Below are positions 1 through 10,649 of a stretch of 64,000 nucleotides of DNA, piece after piece. A model generated the notes under the pieces. It made no database searches. It saw only the letters and a list, made by a program, of their open reading frames with translations, and had not been told where the DNA came from. Positions within the stretch are counted from its first letter, which is position 1, and each line of letters starts with the position of its first letter. The stretch is from assembly GCF_963924675.1 (NCBI RefSeq), contig NC_089230.1, positions 74,701,223 through 74,765,222 on the forward strand, in the 5' to 3' direction. The position numbers and the translations under genes were made by a program. The stretch comes from Phocoena phocoena. Its lineage: Eukaryota; Chordata; Mammalia; Artiodactyla; Phocoenidae.

Positions 1-460
1 ACTCTTTCTCTTATGGGATCCTCAAAGTTTACCTTTTTCCTTTAGTGAGCTGTTTATCAATTGACTAAGAAGATTACATTTTGGGAGATTGGCTTTCTAA
101 ACCCCTTTTGATTAAATGGACTCTGACAGAATGTAAAAGAAAAAAACATTTACTTTCTTCATAGACTAGATTAGTGTCTTTATCATGTAATAGATGCATT
201 GATAATATTTAGCTAGGTTCTTATTAGTCATTTGGGCAATTAGGAGTACAACTGTGGGGCACTGAATTAAGAAAAAACACATATAGAAAATCACTCAAAT
301 TTAAAAACTTTCCTTAAAACCTTTGTGGTTGGCAGTACATTGCGAGACATTTTAGGAAGGCTTGTAGGAGCTCAAGAATATGCAAAGTAGCATAAGGTAT
401 CCTTTGCTCAACCCTGGACATATCTCTGAACAGTACAAAAATGAATGCTTGGTCCAGTTC
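1..460. other. No recognised feature
   Basis: AT-rich single-copy-looking sequence. I see no coding frame, RNA gene or repeat family that I can name. It ends at the 7-bp target duplication of the SINE that follows. Confidence 0.5.
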
Positions 461-670
461 TTTTTTTTTTTTTTTTTTGCGGTACGCGGGCCTCTCACTG
501 TTGTGGCCTCTCCCATCGCGGAGCACAGGCTCCGGACGCGCAGGCCCAGCGGCCATGGCTCACGGGCCCAGCCGCTCCGCGGCATGTGGGATCCTCCCGG
601 ACCGGGACACGAACCCGCGTCCCCTGCATCGGCAGGCGGACTCTCAACCACTGCGCCACCAGGGAAGCCC
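461..670 (-). mobile_element. CHR-2-type tRNA-derived SINE (cetacean)
   Basis: Read on the minus strand it starts with the GGGCTTCCCTGGTGGCGCAG head, has the B-box-like GGTTCGTG-type segment, and ends in a poly(A) run (18 T on the plus strand at 461-478). The 7-bp CCAGTTC occurs at 454-460 and again at 671-677, which fits a target-site duplication made by L1 machinery. Little divergence from the other copies suggests a young insertion. This family is known from cetaceans, hippos and ruminants. Confidence 0.95.
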
Positions 671-2263
671 CCAGTTCATTTTTAAATTTCTCCATTACTC
701 TATAATGCGCAGAGTATATTGAAAGCATTCTATATCTCCTTTTTTGTGAGATGTGCATCTTCTATGGCAACAGTTTGTAACCAAGGCAACCAAACCTTTG
801 CTTAATGTCCTATACTTTAGTAAAATAAAATGCATGTCATTTTAAGTACAGTTTTTTTCTTTTTAATAGAGATGATTTGAGATTTTACTTCTAATGAAGA
901 TGAAACTGTTTATTATTCGATTTCCCACCAAATTACATCTTTCTAAGTGTTGATAGGGATCCTTCTCAGAGATATGGTTGCTTCAGGTCTGAGGAGCCAT
1001 TCTTCTCTCCCTCTGCCTCCTAAGCTTGACACGTTAACAATTATTATCAGATTTTGGTTTTGGTCTCCATCCATCTATGTGATTTGAACTTCCTTAATCC
1101 TGTTTGAAACACAAGTGAGTATAAATAAAGAAAGTATTCAACTTGAATAAGAAAGTGAAGCTATCCAAAAAATTCAGCCTGTAGAGACAATCAGCTGGAC
1201 AGATTCAAGCTGAGTAATACTTTTAATTCTTTCCCAGTGGTTTCAGTGTCCCTATGGATTATCAAAATTAATATTGATGCTTTCTGCTTCAGATTTGAAG
1301 ACCATGTTAGATATATGCAATTTCCCAACATTCAGCTCTTCCAGGGTTCCATCGCCTGCTCTTTTATTTGTAAAGTATTTGATTTGTTGCCTCAGTTTAT
1401 CCATGGAGGACCTTTGTGATGGAGAATGACTTTTCCATCTCTTTCAAAGCCTTCAGTATGAGTCTACTTTCATTTCAGATTGAGTTGATTTGTTCTGCTT
1501 TCGACCACCAACAATATAGTGTATTTGCTGGTTGGTTCATTCATTCAAAAGAATCTTTATGTCTCGGAAGGTGAGGAAGAAAGAAGGGAGAACAGAGATC
1601 AACTCTATTCTGTGGATCTAAAGCAGAGGATCGAACACACAGTCTTCCTTGTTAATTTCTTGAAAGGACGTGAGGAGCTATCAGCCAGCAACCACGACTG
1701 TAAGAACTTTGTAAGATTTTCAAACTTGTTTTCTTTCTCCTGTTCATTATTTGTTAGTTCTTGTTATCCCAAACTGAGTGGCATTTAACAGCTTAAAGAC
1801 ATAGGATCAACGAGCTGGTCTCCAGAAGCTGCGAGACTGGGGGAGATTGGGGAAGGAATGGTAAAAGTGGGGGAAATCATCCAACTGCTCAGCAGTTTGA
1901 AGGAGATGGAGACAATTGTGCAAGAACTGGGCGAGTGAATGGCAGCACTGAAGGAGAGCTCACTGGATCCCTGAAGTCTGTACCGTGGAAGAAAGAAGGA
2001 TGATGGAGATGAACCAGAGCTTGAGACTGGCCAGCACTAACAATGGAAATGCCTGTATGATCTTGGCATACAGCATCCTTTAGTCAGCTTCCCCAGGCTG
2101 ATCTTGGCTTTCTCAGATGCTTCCCTTCTTGGATAAGATCACCAAGATTTTCCTACTTGCTCTTTTGACTTCACGGCATGTTGGGATGGAGAGACAGAGG
2201 TCACAATCCTTTGTATGTAATGAGGCAGGATGCAGAGAAAAGCAGGGGTGACCTCTGTGAGCT
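671..2263. other. Mostly unrecognised single-copy sequence
   Basis: No repeat family or intact gene recognised. Short open frames here are of chance length. The only part that looks different is 1801-2075, listed separately. Confidence 0.45.
1801..2075 (+). other. Possible decayed coding fragment (pseudogene-like)
   Basis: GC-richer than its flanks. In the frame starting at 1801 the translation is amphipathic and rich in E, L, K and Q (for example EIIQLLSSLKEMETIVQELGE) and is interrupted by TGA codons at 1936 and 1972, after which charged, acidic sequence continues. That is what a decayed coiled-coil coding segment could look like. No parent gene is recognised, there is no poly(A) tail or target duplication, and chance composition is a real alternative. 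Confidence 0.2.
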
Positions 2264-2479
2264 TTAGGTTTTTTTTGTTTTTTTTTTGTGGTACGCGGGC
2301 CCCTCACTGCTGTGGCCTCTCCTGTTGCAGAGCACAGGCTCCAGACCCTCAGGCTCAGCGGCCATGGCTCACGGGCCCAGCCGCTCCGTGGCATGTGGGA
2401 TCTTCCCGGACCAGGGCACACACCCACATCCCCTGCATCAGCAGGCGGACTCTCAACCACTGCGCCACCAGGGAAGCCC
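2264..2479 (-). mobile_element. CHR-2-type tRNA-derived SINE
   Basis: Minus-strand copy with an interrupted poly(T) at the left (about 2269-2287) and the AGGGAAGCCC head complement at 2470-2479. It carries more CpG-decay changes than the copy at 461-670. Both flanks are T-rich (TAGGTTTT on the left, TAGTTGTTTT on the right), so the exact target duplication is unclear. Confidence 0.93.
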
Positions 2480-2634
2480 TAGTTGTTTTTTTTTTATCTG
2501 TGAAGAGTAAATAATAGTATCTGTCTAGTAGTGTCTGTCAGCAATCAAATTTGATAATTGCCGGTCCTACTTTGATTGTTGTTTGTCTTTTTTATTTACA
2601 CTTCTTGTCTTCTTAGTTGGTTTGTAATATTCTT

Positions 2635-2716
2635 AAATACCAAGATCACATCTTAAACCTGTTGTATCTCTGGTGCCTCGTACTATGTACTCTGGACTCT
2701 GGGACTCAGTAAATGG
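2635..2716 (+). repeat. L2 LINE 3'-end fragment
   Basis: Has the pattern of the L2 3' terminus, roughly 'ctggtgcctcgtactatg...actcagtaaatgg', a diverged form of the usual 'cctggcacatagtaggtgctcaataaatg'. Ancient mammalian relic. Confidence 0.5.
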
Positions 2717-2744
2717 CTTTTTATGAATGTTGTGTGCCCTTGGC

Positions 2745-2960
2745 TGGAAAATAGCAATAGCTAAAACTTATGGAGCACTTACTGTATGCCTGTCTACATT
2801 GTAAGTATCTTGTGTAAGTAATTGCACAACGACATTGAGGGCAATTGATCATCACCATTTTACAGGTGAGGAAACTGAGGCCCAGAGCTGAAGTAACTTG
2901 ACCGAGTGGTCCAGATGGTAATGTGGCTCCAGAAACCACTCCCTTAATCACTGTGCTGTA
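2745..2960 (-). repeat. MIR SINE
   Basis: Matches the reverse of the MIR consensus: 'gagcacttactgtatgcc', 'attttacaggtgaggaaactgaggc' and 'gaagtaacttg' appear in the right order. Ancient inactive SINE. Confidence 0.85.
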
Positions 2961-3469
2961 CTGAGAACCACATGGCATCCCTCACTAATTCCCTAAGTCA
3001 CGGAAAGAAGAGGAAACATTTGTGCCTCTACACAACGGGCAAGGGGCCACCACTGCTTCTGAGACTGGAGTGATTTTTGTATGTGCTTCATGCCCAATAG
3101 CAGAATATGTTCTTCTTTTCCCAGGAAAGTATGAGAAATAATCTGACAGTGCAGATTCAGGAGCAAGAAAAGTGTGGATCTGTGGCTGCTGTTCCAGCAG
3201 TTAGCTCTTGCACTTTTCTCTTCACCGAGTAGTTTCCACAGAGAAGCTGTCTTGCTCTGCACACCTAAACAATAAGAACAAGAACAACCACAGCAGTGAA
3301 ACACTCATACTAAAAATGTAGATCTATTCATATGCCATCACTGCTCAACTCATGAGTTTTCAAATGGAGGGAGCTGTCATCATGTTCATACACATATTAT
3401 AGATTTGTATTATTTATTTTAAATGGTGTCTTTTTCCTCAGAAGATCCTTAGGCTGTGCTGGGCAGAAA
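2961..3469. other. No recognised feature
   Basis: Single-copy-looking sequence without a convincing coding frame or repeat family. Confidence 0.45.
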
Positions 3470-3640
3470 GAGGTGGTGGAATGGGAGGACCATGAACTGT
3501 AGGGACGGACAGATCTGTGTTCAAGCCTAGCTGTACTGTGGATTAGCTGCATGAATTTGGTCAAGTTACTTACCTTCACTGAGCCTCCGGGGATGATAAG
3601 GCATGACTTGCAGGGCTCTTATGAAGGTTATGTTTTGAAT
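3470..3640 (+). repeat. MIR SINE
   Basis: Follows the forward MIR order: 'gtgttcaagcctagctgta', 'ggtcaagttacttacc', 'cactgagcctc', 'atgataa' and 'agggctcttatgaagg'. Well diverged. Confidence 0.75.
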
Positions 3641-4390
3641 TTCAAGCAAGTTGTATGGACAAAGAGAATTTTTCAGCTGCCCCAAAGTGAGCTTTGCTTA
3701 CTTTACCAGGATGGCTGGTCACGGTTACCCAGACTCATGAAATCGTTACACAATTACATATTTCCTTTTGGCTTCACAAACCTGAGCATAAGTTTCTTTC
3801 AGGGTCTTAGAAAATTCAAATGACAACAGTAGTTTTTTGTCTTGGGCACTAAAATACAGCACCTCACCTCCAGGTACTCTAAGAAATCTGTGCATGTGCT
3901 ATTCCATGAATCATCATCATTTTCTTATATGTTGCAGAATAGAAAAATGTGATTATGTTGATTCAGTGGCTTAAAAAGAAGTTGTTGGGTTCTAATGAGT
4001 ACTGTGAATCGAAACATACTCTGTATTATCCAACATGCTGTTGTAAATGTTAGCTAATCAATGAAATTACAGCAATATTTTCTTTTCCCAGTATTGATGT
4101 GTTCCATACAGATGGTATGATCAACAATCCCAGTTTCCTGGGATATAGGACTTTCAGTGCTAAAACTAGGAAGGTCCTTGACAAACCAAAACAAGTTGGT
4201 CACCTTACATATAAGGGTGAGAGGGAACTGTGTTAATATCAGTTACACGAATCTATCTTCTGATAAATTCATTAAAATTTTAAATAACTATTTTTACTTA
4301 GTTGCTCCTAAATGAAGTGACTGTGGATTTTATTTTCAACTTAAATTTCTAGGTTTTATATTGTTTGAAGCTTGTATCAGAGTAGGTATA
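3641..4390. other. No recognised feature
   Basis: AT-rich single-copy-looking sequence up to the first copy of the target duplication of the small L1 insertion that follows. Confidence 0.45.
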
Positions 4391-4514
4391 AGAAGTTATT
4401 AATGGGAACATATGTATATGTATAACTGATTCACTTTGTTATAAAGCAGAAACTAACACACCATTGTAAAGCAATTATACGCCAATAAAGATGTTAAAAA
4501 AAAAGAAGTTATTA
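4391..4514 (+). mobile_element. Very short 5'-truncated L1 with 11-bp target duplication
   Basis: 4402-4503 is the last ~100 bp of the cetartiodactyl L1 3' UTR: 'tataactgattcactttgtt', 'aagcagaaactaacacacc' and 'gccaataaag', ending in poly(A). AGAAGTTATTA is repeated exactly at 4391-4401 and 4504-4514. The AATAAA signal lies just before the tail. Reverse transcription evidently stopped after about 100 nt. Confidence 0.92.
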
Positions 4515-5477
4515 GTCTTTTTTCAAAATTAGAGAGAAAATTGTAGGTTTCAGTGGTTCGAGACCTAACCAGAAGATAATTTTAAGATTTTATAATTGAA
4601 TTCCATTCCACGTCCTTCTGCATCCCAGAAATGGCCATCTCAATGCCTGGCCCCATCGTATTATACTATTACTGTGTAATTTACAGCTAGAGTCCACTTT
4701 TTGCCAGGTTTTGAGCCATACCTAGATTCTAGAACAATTTTAGGAAAAGTTATTAAAAAAAAAAAACACAAGGGAAAAACCCTCCAGAAAACTGTCACTA
4801 CTTATCAAGAATAAGAGAAAACAGAAAATCTCAAAAGGAACAAAAGTAATTTTCTTTTCAGTATAGGACAATCCATTTCTCATTTTCTAATAAAAATGCA
4901 CAAAGACTGAAAGATTGAGAGTTTGAAATTGAAATTAGTTTTTGTTCTTTTGGAGTGGGCCTTTGATGCCTTTAATGTGTCTCTCCTGTTCTTTACCAAT
5001 TTAGTTCCAACTTAACATCTTGGAATCTTCATTATAATCCTACCTCTCTCTTCTGCTTACCAAAACTAGTTCTCAGAAACAACACAAAATTAGTTCACAC
5101 TGCTGTGTAATAATGTAGAGTTTAAATGATTATCCATCCTCCAGAAATTCCATTTTAACATGAGCGAGTTTCCTAGTCTAAGAAATAGACCTCTAAAGGT
5201 ATGATTCCAGATACAAGGAATTCTAGGCATAGGAGGACAGAGGTGAACCTTGCTGTCAACTCTGAAACCATACCATGGAATAATCATTTTCCTGAGGAAA
5301 AATCAGGAAAGAGGTTTTGCCTGGTCATGACTAAAGGCCCATATCTGAGTCCAGGTGTAACTTTGAATTACTTATCAACTACTTCTTCAGCAGCAATACT
5401 CAATGTATATGAAATACATTGCCACCTTTGAATGCCTAGAGACCAGACTAATTTTTACATTCTTCTTATTCTCGCAG

Positions 5478-5563
5478 GTCGACTAAAAATGCAGAAAGCT
5501 ATGGCTGAAGCAAGGATCCATCACTGATACAATGAGAGAATGATGGTACCCGGGGATGTGCTG
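5478..5563 (+). other. Exon-like segment without an open frame
   Basis: Preceded by a pyrimidine-rich acceptor-like stretch ending TTCTTATTCTCGCAG (5463-5477) and followed by the strong donor-like CTG|GTGAGT at 5561-5569. All three frames contain a stop within the 86 nt (TAA at 5484; TGA in the other two frames), so it cannot be a coding exon as it stands. It could be a noncoding-RNA or UTR exon, an old pseudogene exon, or chance. Confidence 0.2.
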
Positions 5564-6233
5564 GTGAGTAGCTTTAATTCTTTTTTTTTTTTCACTTTTT
5601 AAAATTTTGTTTTCTGTCCAGTTGGAAATGAAATACATTATTGGATTTTCTCCATCATTCATATAGTCAATGTGGAAAACATTAGGGCCGTGAATTTCAA
5701 TACAGTAAGATCAGAAAATTTTAAATTGGCCTTCCCAAACCACTAATAAGTAACTGATATTGTATATAATGCTAGAAGCTTAGAGACTGAGTTTGATATT
5801 TTAAAAGTTCTGAAAACATTAGCTGATTCTTGCACGTCTGCATAAGCCCCTTGCAGCTGTGTGGCAGCCTGTGACTCTTCCCTGTTGGTGACATCACAGC
5901 TGTGTTTTCTTAGGCAATGTAGGCTCTTCAGCCTCCAAGGGCATGATTAGTGATCAGTACAAGCCAGTCTTGGCAGTCTTATTCCTCTTTGCTTCTGTTT
6001 GGTTTAAGGGTAGATATGACTGAGTTCTGGTTACTGGGATGTAAAGAAAGGGTCCTGGGACAGGTTTTCTCCTATGTTAAAAAAAAAAAAAGCAGAGCCT
6101 TAAAGACGGTTCTCTCCTTCTTTTCTTGAATGCTGCTGGGGAGGGTGTGATGCTTCAGCTTCAGTAGACGTCTCGACATCATGATGATGTACCCAGGGAC
6201 AAAACTACAATGCTCTGATGATGGTGGAACAGA

Positions 6234-6275
6234 CAGCAACTCAGTGTGGTGCAGCAGCTGTTGAGTTGCTGCACC
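6234..6275. repeat. Overlapping inverted repeats
   Basis: CAGCAACTCA (6234-6243) pairs with TGAGTTGCTG (6262-6271). GGTGCAGCA (6248-6256) pairs with TGCTGCACC (6267-6275). The two stems share bases, so only one can form at a time. Confidence 0.7.
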
Positions 6276-6955
6276 AAATTTAGAATTGCATGTCTTCTGG
6301 CTTCTTAATTTTTAAGATAATTAAAAATTTAGCCAAATGTTCTGCAACCTGCAGCCAGAAGTATCCCTGGGTGCTGCCATCTCATAATAATAAAATATTT
6401 TAATATGAACTATAAGTATTTAAAAATATTATGTAAACTGTGAATAGAGCCTCTTTAGTAAAGTGTGTTATATTTCTTTTTCTCTAATTTACATTTAAGG
6501 AAAATAATGCCACTTACGTAACATAATTAAATGATAAATCCCTTGGTTTTCTCTTCCAACCAAATTGCTACCCCTAACTCTTTCCTATAACTAAGATCTA
6601 GAACCACCACTGACAAGAGGATCCTGATAACTTGGTGTTTCGTATATCTCAGATGTATCCTAGGCTGAATTGGGTAGTTTGTAATATACATAGCCCCATG
6701 GATTCATGTCTCATCACCATTAACATCTCCATCCACTCACTTCCTTCCACATAAACACAGCAGTTTAACAACTGGCCTTTCCTGTTTGCCCTGTTCATTT
6801 TTCCTGCAAGCTTTAGTTTGGTCTTTTGTATTCTTTCTTGTTTTTCTTATTGCCAGATGTCTTTGATACTCAGGATTTTAGCTTAATTTGATTTTCACCT
6901 TGCACTTTCACCTGATTTCACTTCTCCATCATCTACTTTTGCTTCCTGTTCGCAG

Positions 6956-7089
6956 CCATTCCTGATCTGTTTACCAACCCCAATGAATTAGGCATTCAAA
7001 TGGATCAGGCCCTAATAACTGGAGTTCCAGTGTCATTTAGTATCATGAATGATCACTGGAGTGCCTATACTTTTAAAGTGTTTGTTTAG
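6956..7089 (+). other. Possible terminal-exon-like open frame
   Basis: A pyrimidine-rich tract ends in TTCCTGTTCGCAG at 6955 and is followed by a frame open for 44 codons to TAG (7087-7089), reading AIPDLFTNPNELGIQ at its start. The frame is also open about 14 codons upstream of the putative acceptor, so openness is weak evidence. I do not recognise the peptide, and chance is likely. Confidence 0.15.
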
Positions 7090-7856
7090 CTGTCCATAAA
7101 TACCTGACAAGAATGACAGGAGGCATTGGTAGAAAGCACAAGATTAGTAGAATAAAACTGCACTAGAGGTTTTCTCATGTATGCTTCCGTATGTTACATA
7201 ATCTGTGAATGAAAAGATTCATAGACTCAAATAATGTAGCACTTTGAATTGAAATAAGAATATATAGCCTAAATTTCTGAAATCTCAACCATCTATGACT
7301 ACAAAATGAGGTTCAATCGTGTAGTATGTTCAAATTAGCATACCCCAGTTGGCCTGATTGCTTGAAATCAGCTTTCTCTTAAGTGCGTTTCCTGCCTATT
7401 TTTTGAGATGCCCCATGAAAGAGCATTGTAGAACTTTTACATTTCTGCACTTGTGAAGGAATGCAGTTAAGTGATATGAAGTTGTATTCCGATGCTTCAG
7501 GAAGAATTATCTAAAAATTAAATCTTAATTGGGAAGTGAGAGGTGGGGTAGGAATGGATGCAAAAAAGAGTAAGGGCCTGGTATGCTTCTCTGCCCCTTT
7601 CTTGCATTACAGATTCTGTGTTTATCTTTGCTCAGCACTGATAATTCTTTACTGCATGAATCATTACAGTTACCTGTAAGGTTTAAGGAACCAACATAGA
7701 AACATCATGAAAAACCACAGGAGGAAAAAAGAATTACTAAAGAACAAGTGGGGAAATTAACATTAGATAGAACCATGTCATTTGAGAAAAGTTAAATTAA
7801 ACAAGACACTAAAAGCAAAGCCCAAGAGGATTTTATAACACAATGATAATAATAAT

Positions 7857-8212
7857 AAAAAAATGGTTATGAAGAACCTAGGGGCAGGACAGGAATAAAG
7901 ATGCAGACGTAGAGAATGGACTTGAGGGCACGGGGAGGGGGAGGGGTAAGCTGGGACGAAGTGAGAGAGTGGCATGGACACATATACACTACCAAATGTA
8001 AAATAGCTAGTGGGAAGCAGCCGCATAGAACAAGGAGATCTGCTCAGTACTCTGTGACCACCTAGAGGGGTGGGATAGGGAGAGTGGGAGGGAGACACAA
8101 GAGGGAGGAGATATGGGGATGTATGTATATGTATAGCTGATTCACTGTTATAAAGCAGAAACTAACAGACCATTGTAAAGCAATAATACTCCAATAAAGG
8201 TGTTATAAAAAA
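7857..8212 (+). mobile_element. 5'-truncated L1, 3' UTR only
   Basis: Same family as the other cetartiodactyl L1 tails here: 'aacctaggggcaggacagg', 'ctagtgggaagcagccgcat', 'accacctagaggggtggg' and 'aatactccaataaag' before a short A tail. GATAATA flanks both sides (7845-7851 and 8213-8219), compatible with a target duplication although the left copy lies in a TAA repeat. It contains no ORF2 sequence. Confidence 0.88.
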
Positions 8213-8714
8213 GATAATAGTATATTTCAACAAATCAGTTATATATATTTTTAAAACCCTACACTTCTCACTATGTGAAAAGTATTGATAAATCCTTCTA
8301 GGAAAAATTTACTCTGCTAAAGGAAGCATGGGAAATTGTAACATATGCCAAATCTCTTGAAGTGGACTACTAACAAATGACAATATAATAAGAAAAAAGG
8401 TTAGTCTCTGAATCTCAAGAAATAAAGCTTTTATCCACCCTAATTTTTCCACGTTAGCAAGGAGTCCCTCAGAAGGATTCTTTGAGGTCTTTATTTTTTT
8501 TCCCCTAATGGAATGAATGAAGAGAAAACTGGTCTTCAATGACCAGACAGGGATGATTTAACCATCTAGGTGAGACTAATTTAGTTAGACATCACTGCTA
8601 TTCCCCTCAGGACTACAGTGAGTTTGCATTCTTGGTCAAAGTGTCTGTTGACTAGTGAAATAGACACTGATGTAAACATGTTGAGGTCAGGAAACGTCAT
8701 ACGTAGCAATGGAG
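8213..8714. other. No recognised feature
   Basis: Single-copy-looking AT-rich sequence; no frame, RNA gene or repeat recognised. Confidence 0.4.
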
Positions 8715-9265
8715 AAAGCCGTTTACGTTTTCTCTGAATCTTTCTTTAAGAATCTATGAAGAACAATGAAATATTTAGCAATAAATAGAAATGAGCTATC
8801 CAGCCATGAAATGAACCTTAAATGCATATTGCCAAGTGAAAGAAACCAATCTGACAAGCCTACATACTTATGATTCCAACTCTCTGACATTCTGGAAACG
8901 GCAAAACTGAAAACAGTGAAAAGATCAGTTGCCAGCATTTTTAGAGGTAGGAGGGATGTACAGAGGATTTTCAGGGAGGTAAAAATATTCTGCTTGATGC
9001 TCTCATGGTGGATACAAGTCACGTTTTTTCAAAACTCATAGAGTATACAATATCAGAATCCTAATGTAAACTATGGACTTAATGTATCAGTATTAATATC
9101 GGCTCATCATGTGTAACAATGTACCGCACTAATGCAAGATGTTAATAAGAGGGGGAACCTGCTGGAGTGATAAGGGATATATGGGAACTCTGTATTTTCT
9201 GCTTATTTTTCTGTAAATCTAAGACTACTCTAAAAATAAAGTCTGTTAATTAAAATATTATAATA
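8715..9265 (+). repeat. Old L1 (L1M-type) 3' UTR
   Basis: Has the order typical of old mammalian L1 3' ends: 'catacttatgattccaactctctgacattctgg', then 'gtgtaacaatgtaccgcact', 'gatgttaataagaggggg' and 'tgtaaatctaagactactctaaaaataaagtct'. Heavily mutated, no frame left. Confidence 0.7.
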
Positions 9266-9938
9266 ATATTTGCTGTAAAATAAAAAGCTATGAAGAAGCC
9301 GAGCTATTCAAATGCATGGGTCAGGACAACTTGCACTCTTATTAGTGGTAAACCTTTGGTCTTGATAGGATATGCCTAAGCCTTATCACTAATAATGTAT
9401 TTATAAGGAATATTTTGGTAGGAGATGAAGAAAAGGGGCTCAAGGAGAATTATAGGGATGCATTAAGAAGTGAACACATTTTAAAGAGAGAAAACATACA
9501 GAAGTAAATCCTTCCAAAGTTGCATATTAGAGAAATTTTAAGGAAGGTTTCTTCTGTGCATTTGACTGGCAATATATATCTTGCTTAATTATAAAGACAA
9601 AGTTTAGAAGGCACCATGAGGAAAAGGCATAGTTAAGCTATAGTGGTGGTAGGATTACAGTCGAACAATTTCATTGTTAAAAGTTACCTCTTTTAGTATT
9701 GTGTTTTGATACTGTTTATTATGTTTTCCTGATTTTTATGCTTACAGTGGAAAATTTGGAAAATATGGAGAAGAACATTATAGAAAACATGTATCTCCTA
9801 CGATCATTTCACTCAAATATAATCAGTATCAACATTTTGGTACATGTGCTTTCAAACTTCTTTCTCACATTTTCATTCATTCTTCATTTATTCATTTATC
9901 TTTCCTCACTGTTTAAGAAAATGTTTGACCATATCCCT
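9266..9938. other. Mostly unrecognised sequence
   Basis: No gene found. 9745-9865 ('aaatttggaaaatatggagaag' through 'caacattttggtacatgtgc') resembles an old interspersed repeat seen widely in mammals, but I cannot name the family. It may resume at about 10440 after the LTR that follows. Confidence 0.35.
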
Positions 9939-10410
9939 GAGTGAGTTTCCTAAGGCTGCAGTAGTAACTTATTGCGAACTTGGTGGCTTCAAACAATAGA
10001 AGTTTCTTTTCTGACGGTGCTGGAGACCAGAAGTCTGGAATCCAGGTTTTGGCAGGCCTGCGCCTCCTGTGGGGCTCTAGAGGACAATCCTTTGTTGCCT
10101 CTCCCAGTTTCTGGTGGCTCCTGGCCTCCTTTATCTTGTGGCTGCATCAATCCAGTCTCTGCCTGCATTTTCACGTGGCCCCCTCCTCTTCTCCCCGTGT
10201 GTCTCTCCTCTGCATGTCTCTTATAAGGACACTGGTCATTGAATTAGGGCCACCCAGATAGTCCAAGGTGATCTCATCTAGAGCTCTTAAGCTTAATTAC
10301 ATCTGTAAAACCCTTTCCCCAAAAGAAAGTCATATTCACAGGTTCTGGGGAATTAGGACGTGAGCATACATTTTGGGGGGCTGCCATTCAACCCACTGTG
10401 CCAACAATTA
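9939..10410 (-). mobile_element. MLT1-type solo LTR (ERVL-MaLR relic)
   Basis: Matches the reverse of MLT1 LTRs: 'gagtttcctaaggctgcagtag', 'ttggtggcttcaaacaatagaa', a 'tctggaatccaggttttggc' segment, 'cttataaggacactggtcat', 'gattaggg...' wording and 'acattttggggggctgcc'. No retroviral gene is attached. Ancient endogenous retrovirus-like relic, nonfunctional. Confidence 0.8.
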
Positions 10411-10649
10411 TTGAAAATCAGTGGGTGAATGAGTTTGATTTTCTTTCTATATTAAGATTCTTGCAATAACGTATCTCATTGTTCTAAATTGCCCACCTTT
10501 TTACTTTTTTTTCATCTCTGCAATTCACATGCATTTTACAGATGATGGCATATCATGTTGTTAGCTTGTTTTTGTTTATTTGTTCTTTTTTTTTAGTGAT
10601 ACTTAAAATTGTGCTGTACCTTACACTCAGATAAGATGAAATACACTAT

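Larger units (their letters stand above)
4515..7850. other. Repeat-poor single-copy stretch
   Basis: I recognise no named repeat family here apart from short homopolymers (5581-5592 poly-T, about 6079-6091 poly-A). Two exon-like stretches and one hairpin-forming segment inside it are listed separately. Confidence 0.4.

Noticed and set aside
352..758. Several overlapping frames on both strands with PADAGDAGSCPGPG-like or RRTLNHCATREA-like peptides, repeated at 2113, 22079, 26056, 38280 and 54433.
   Set aside because: All are translations of the CHR-2 SINE in different frames and not a gene family.
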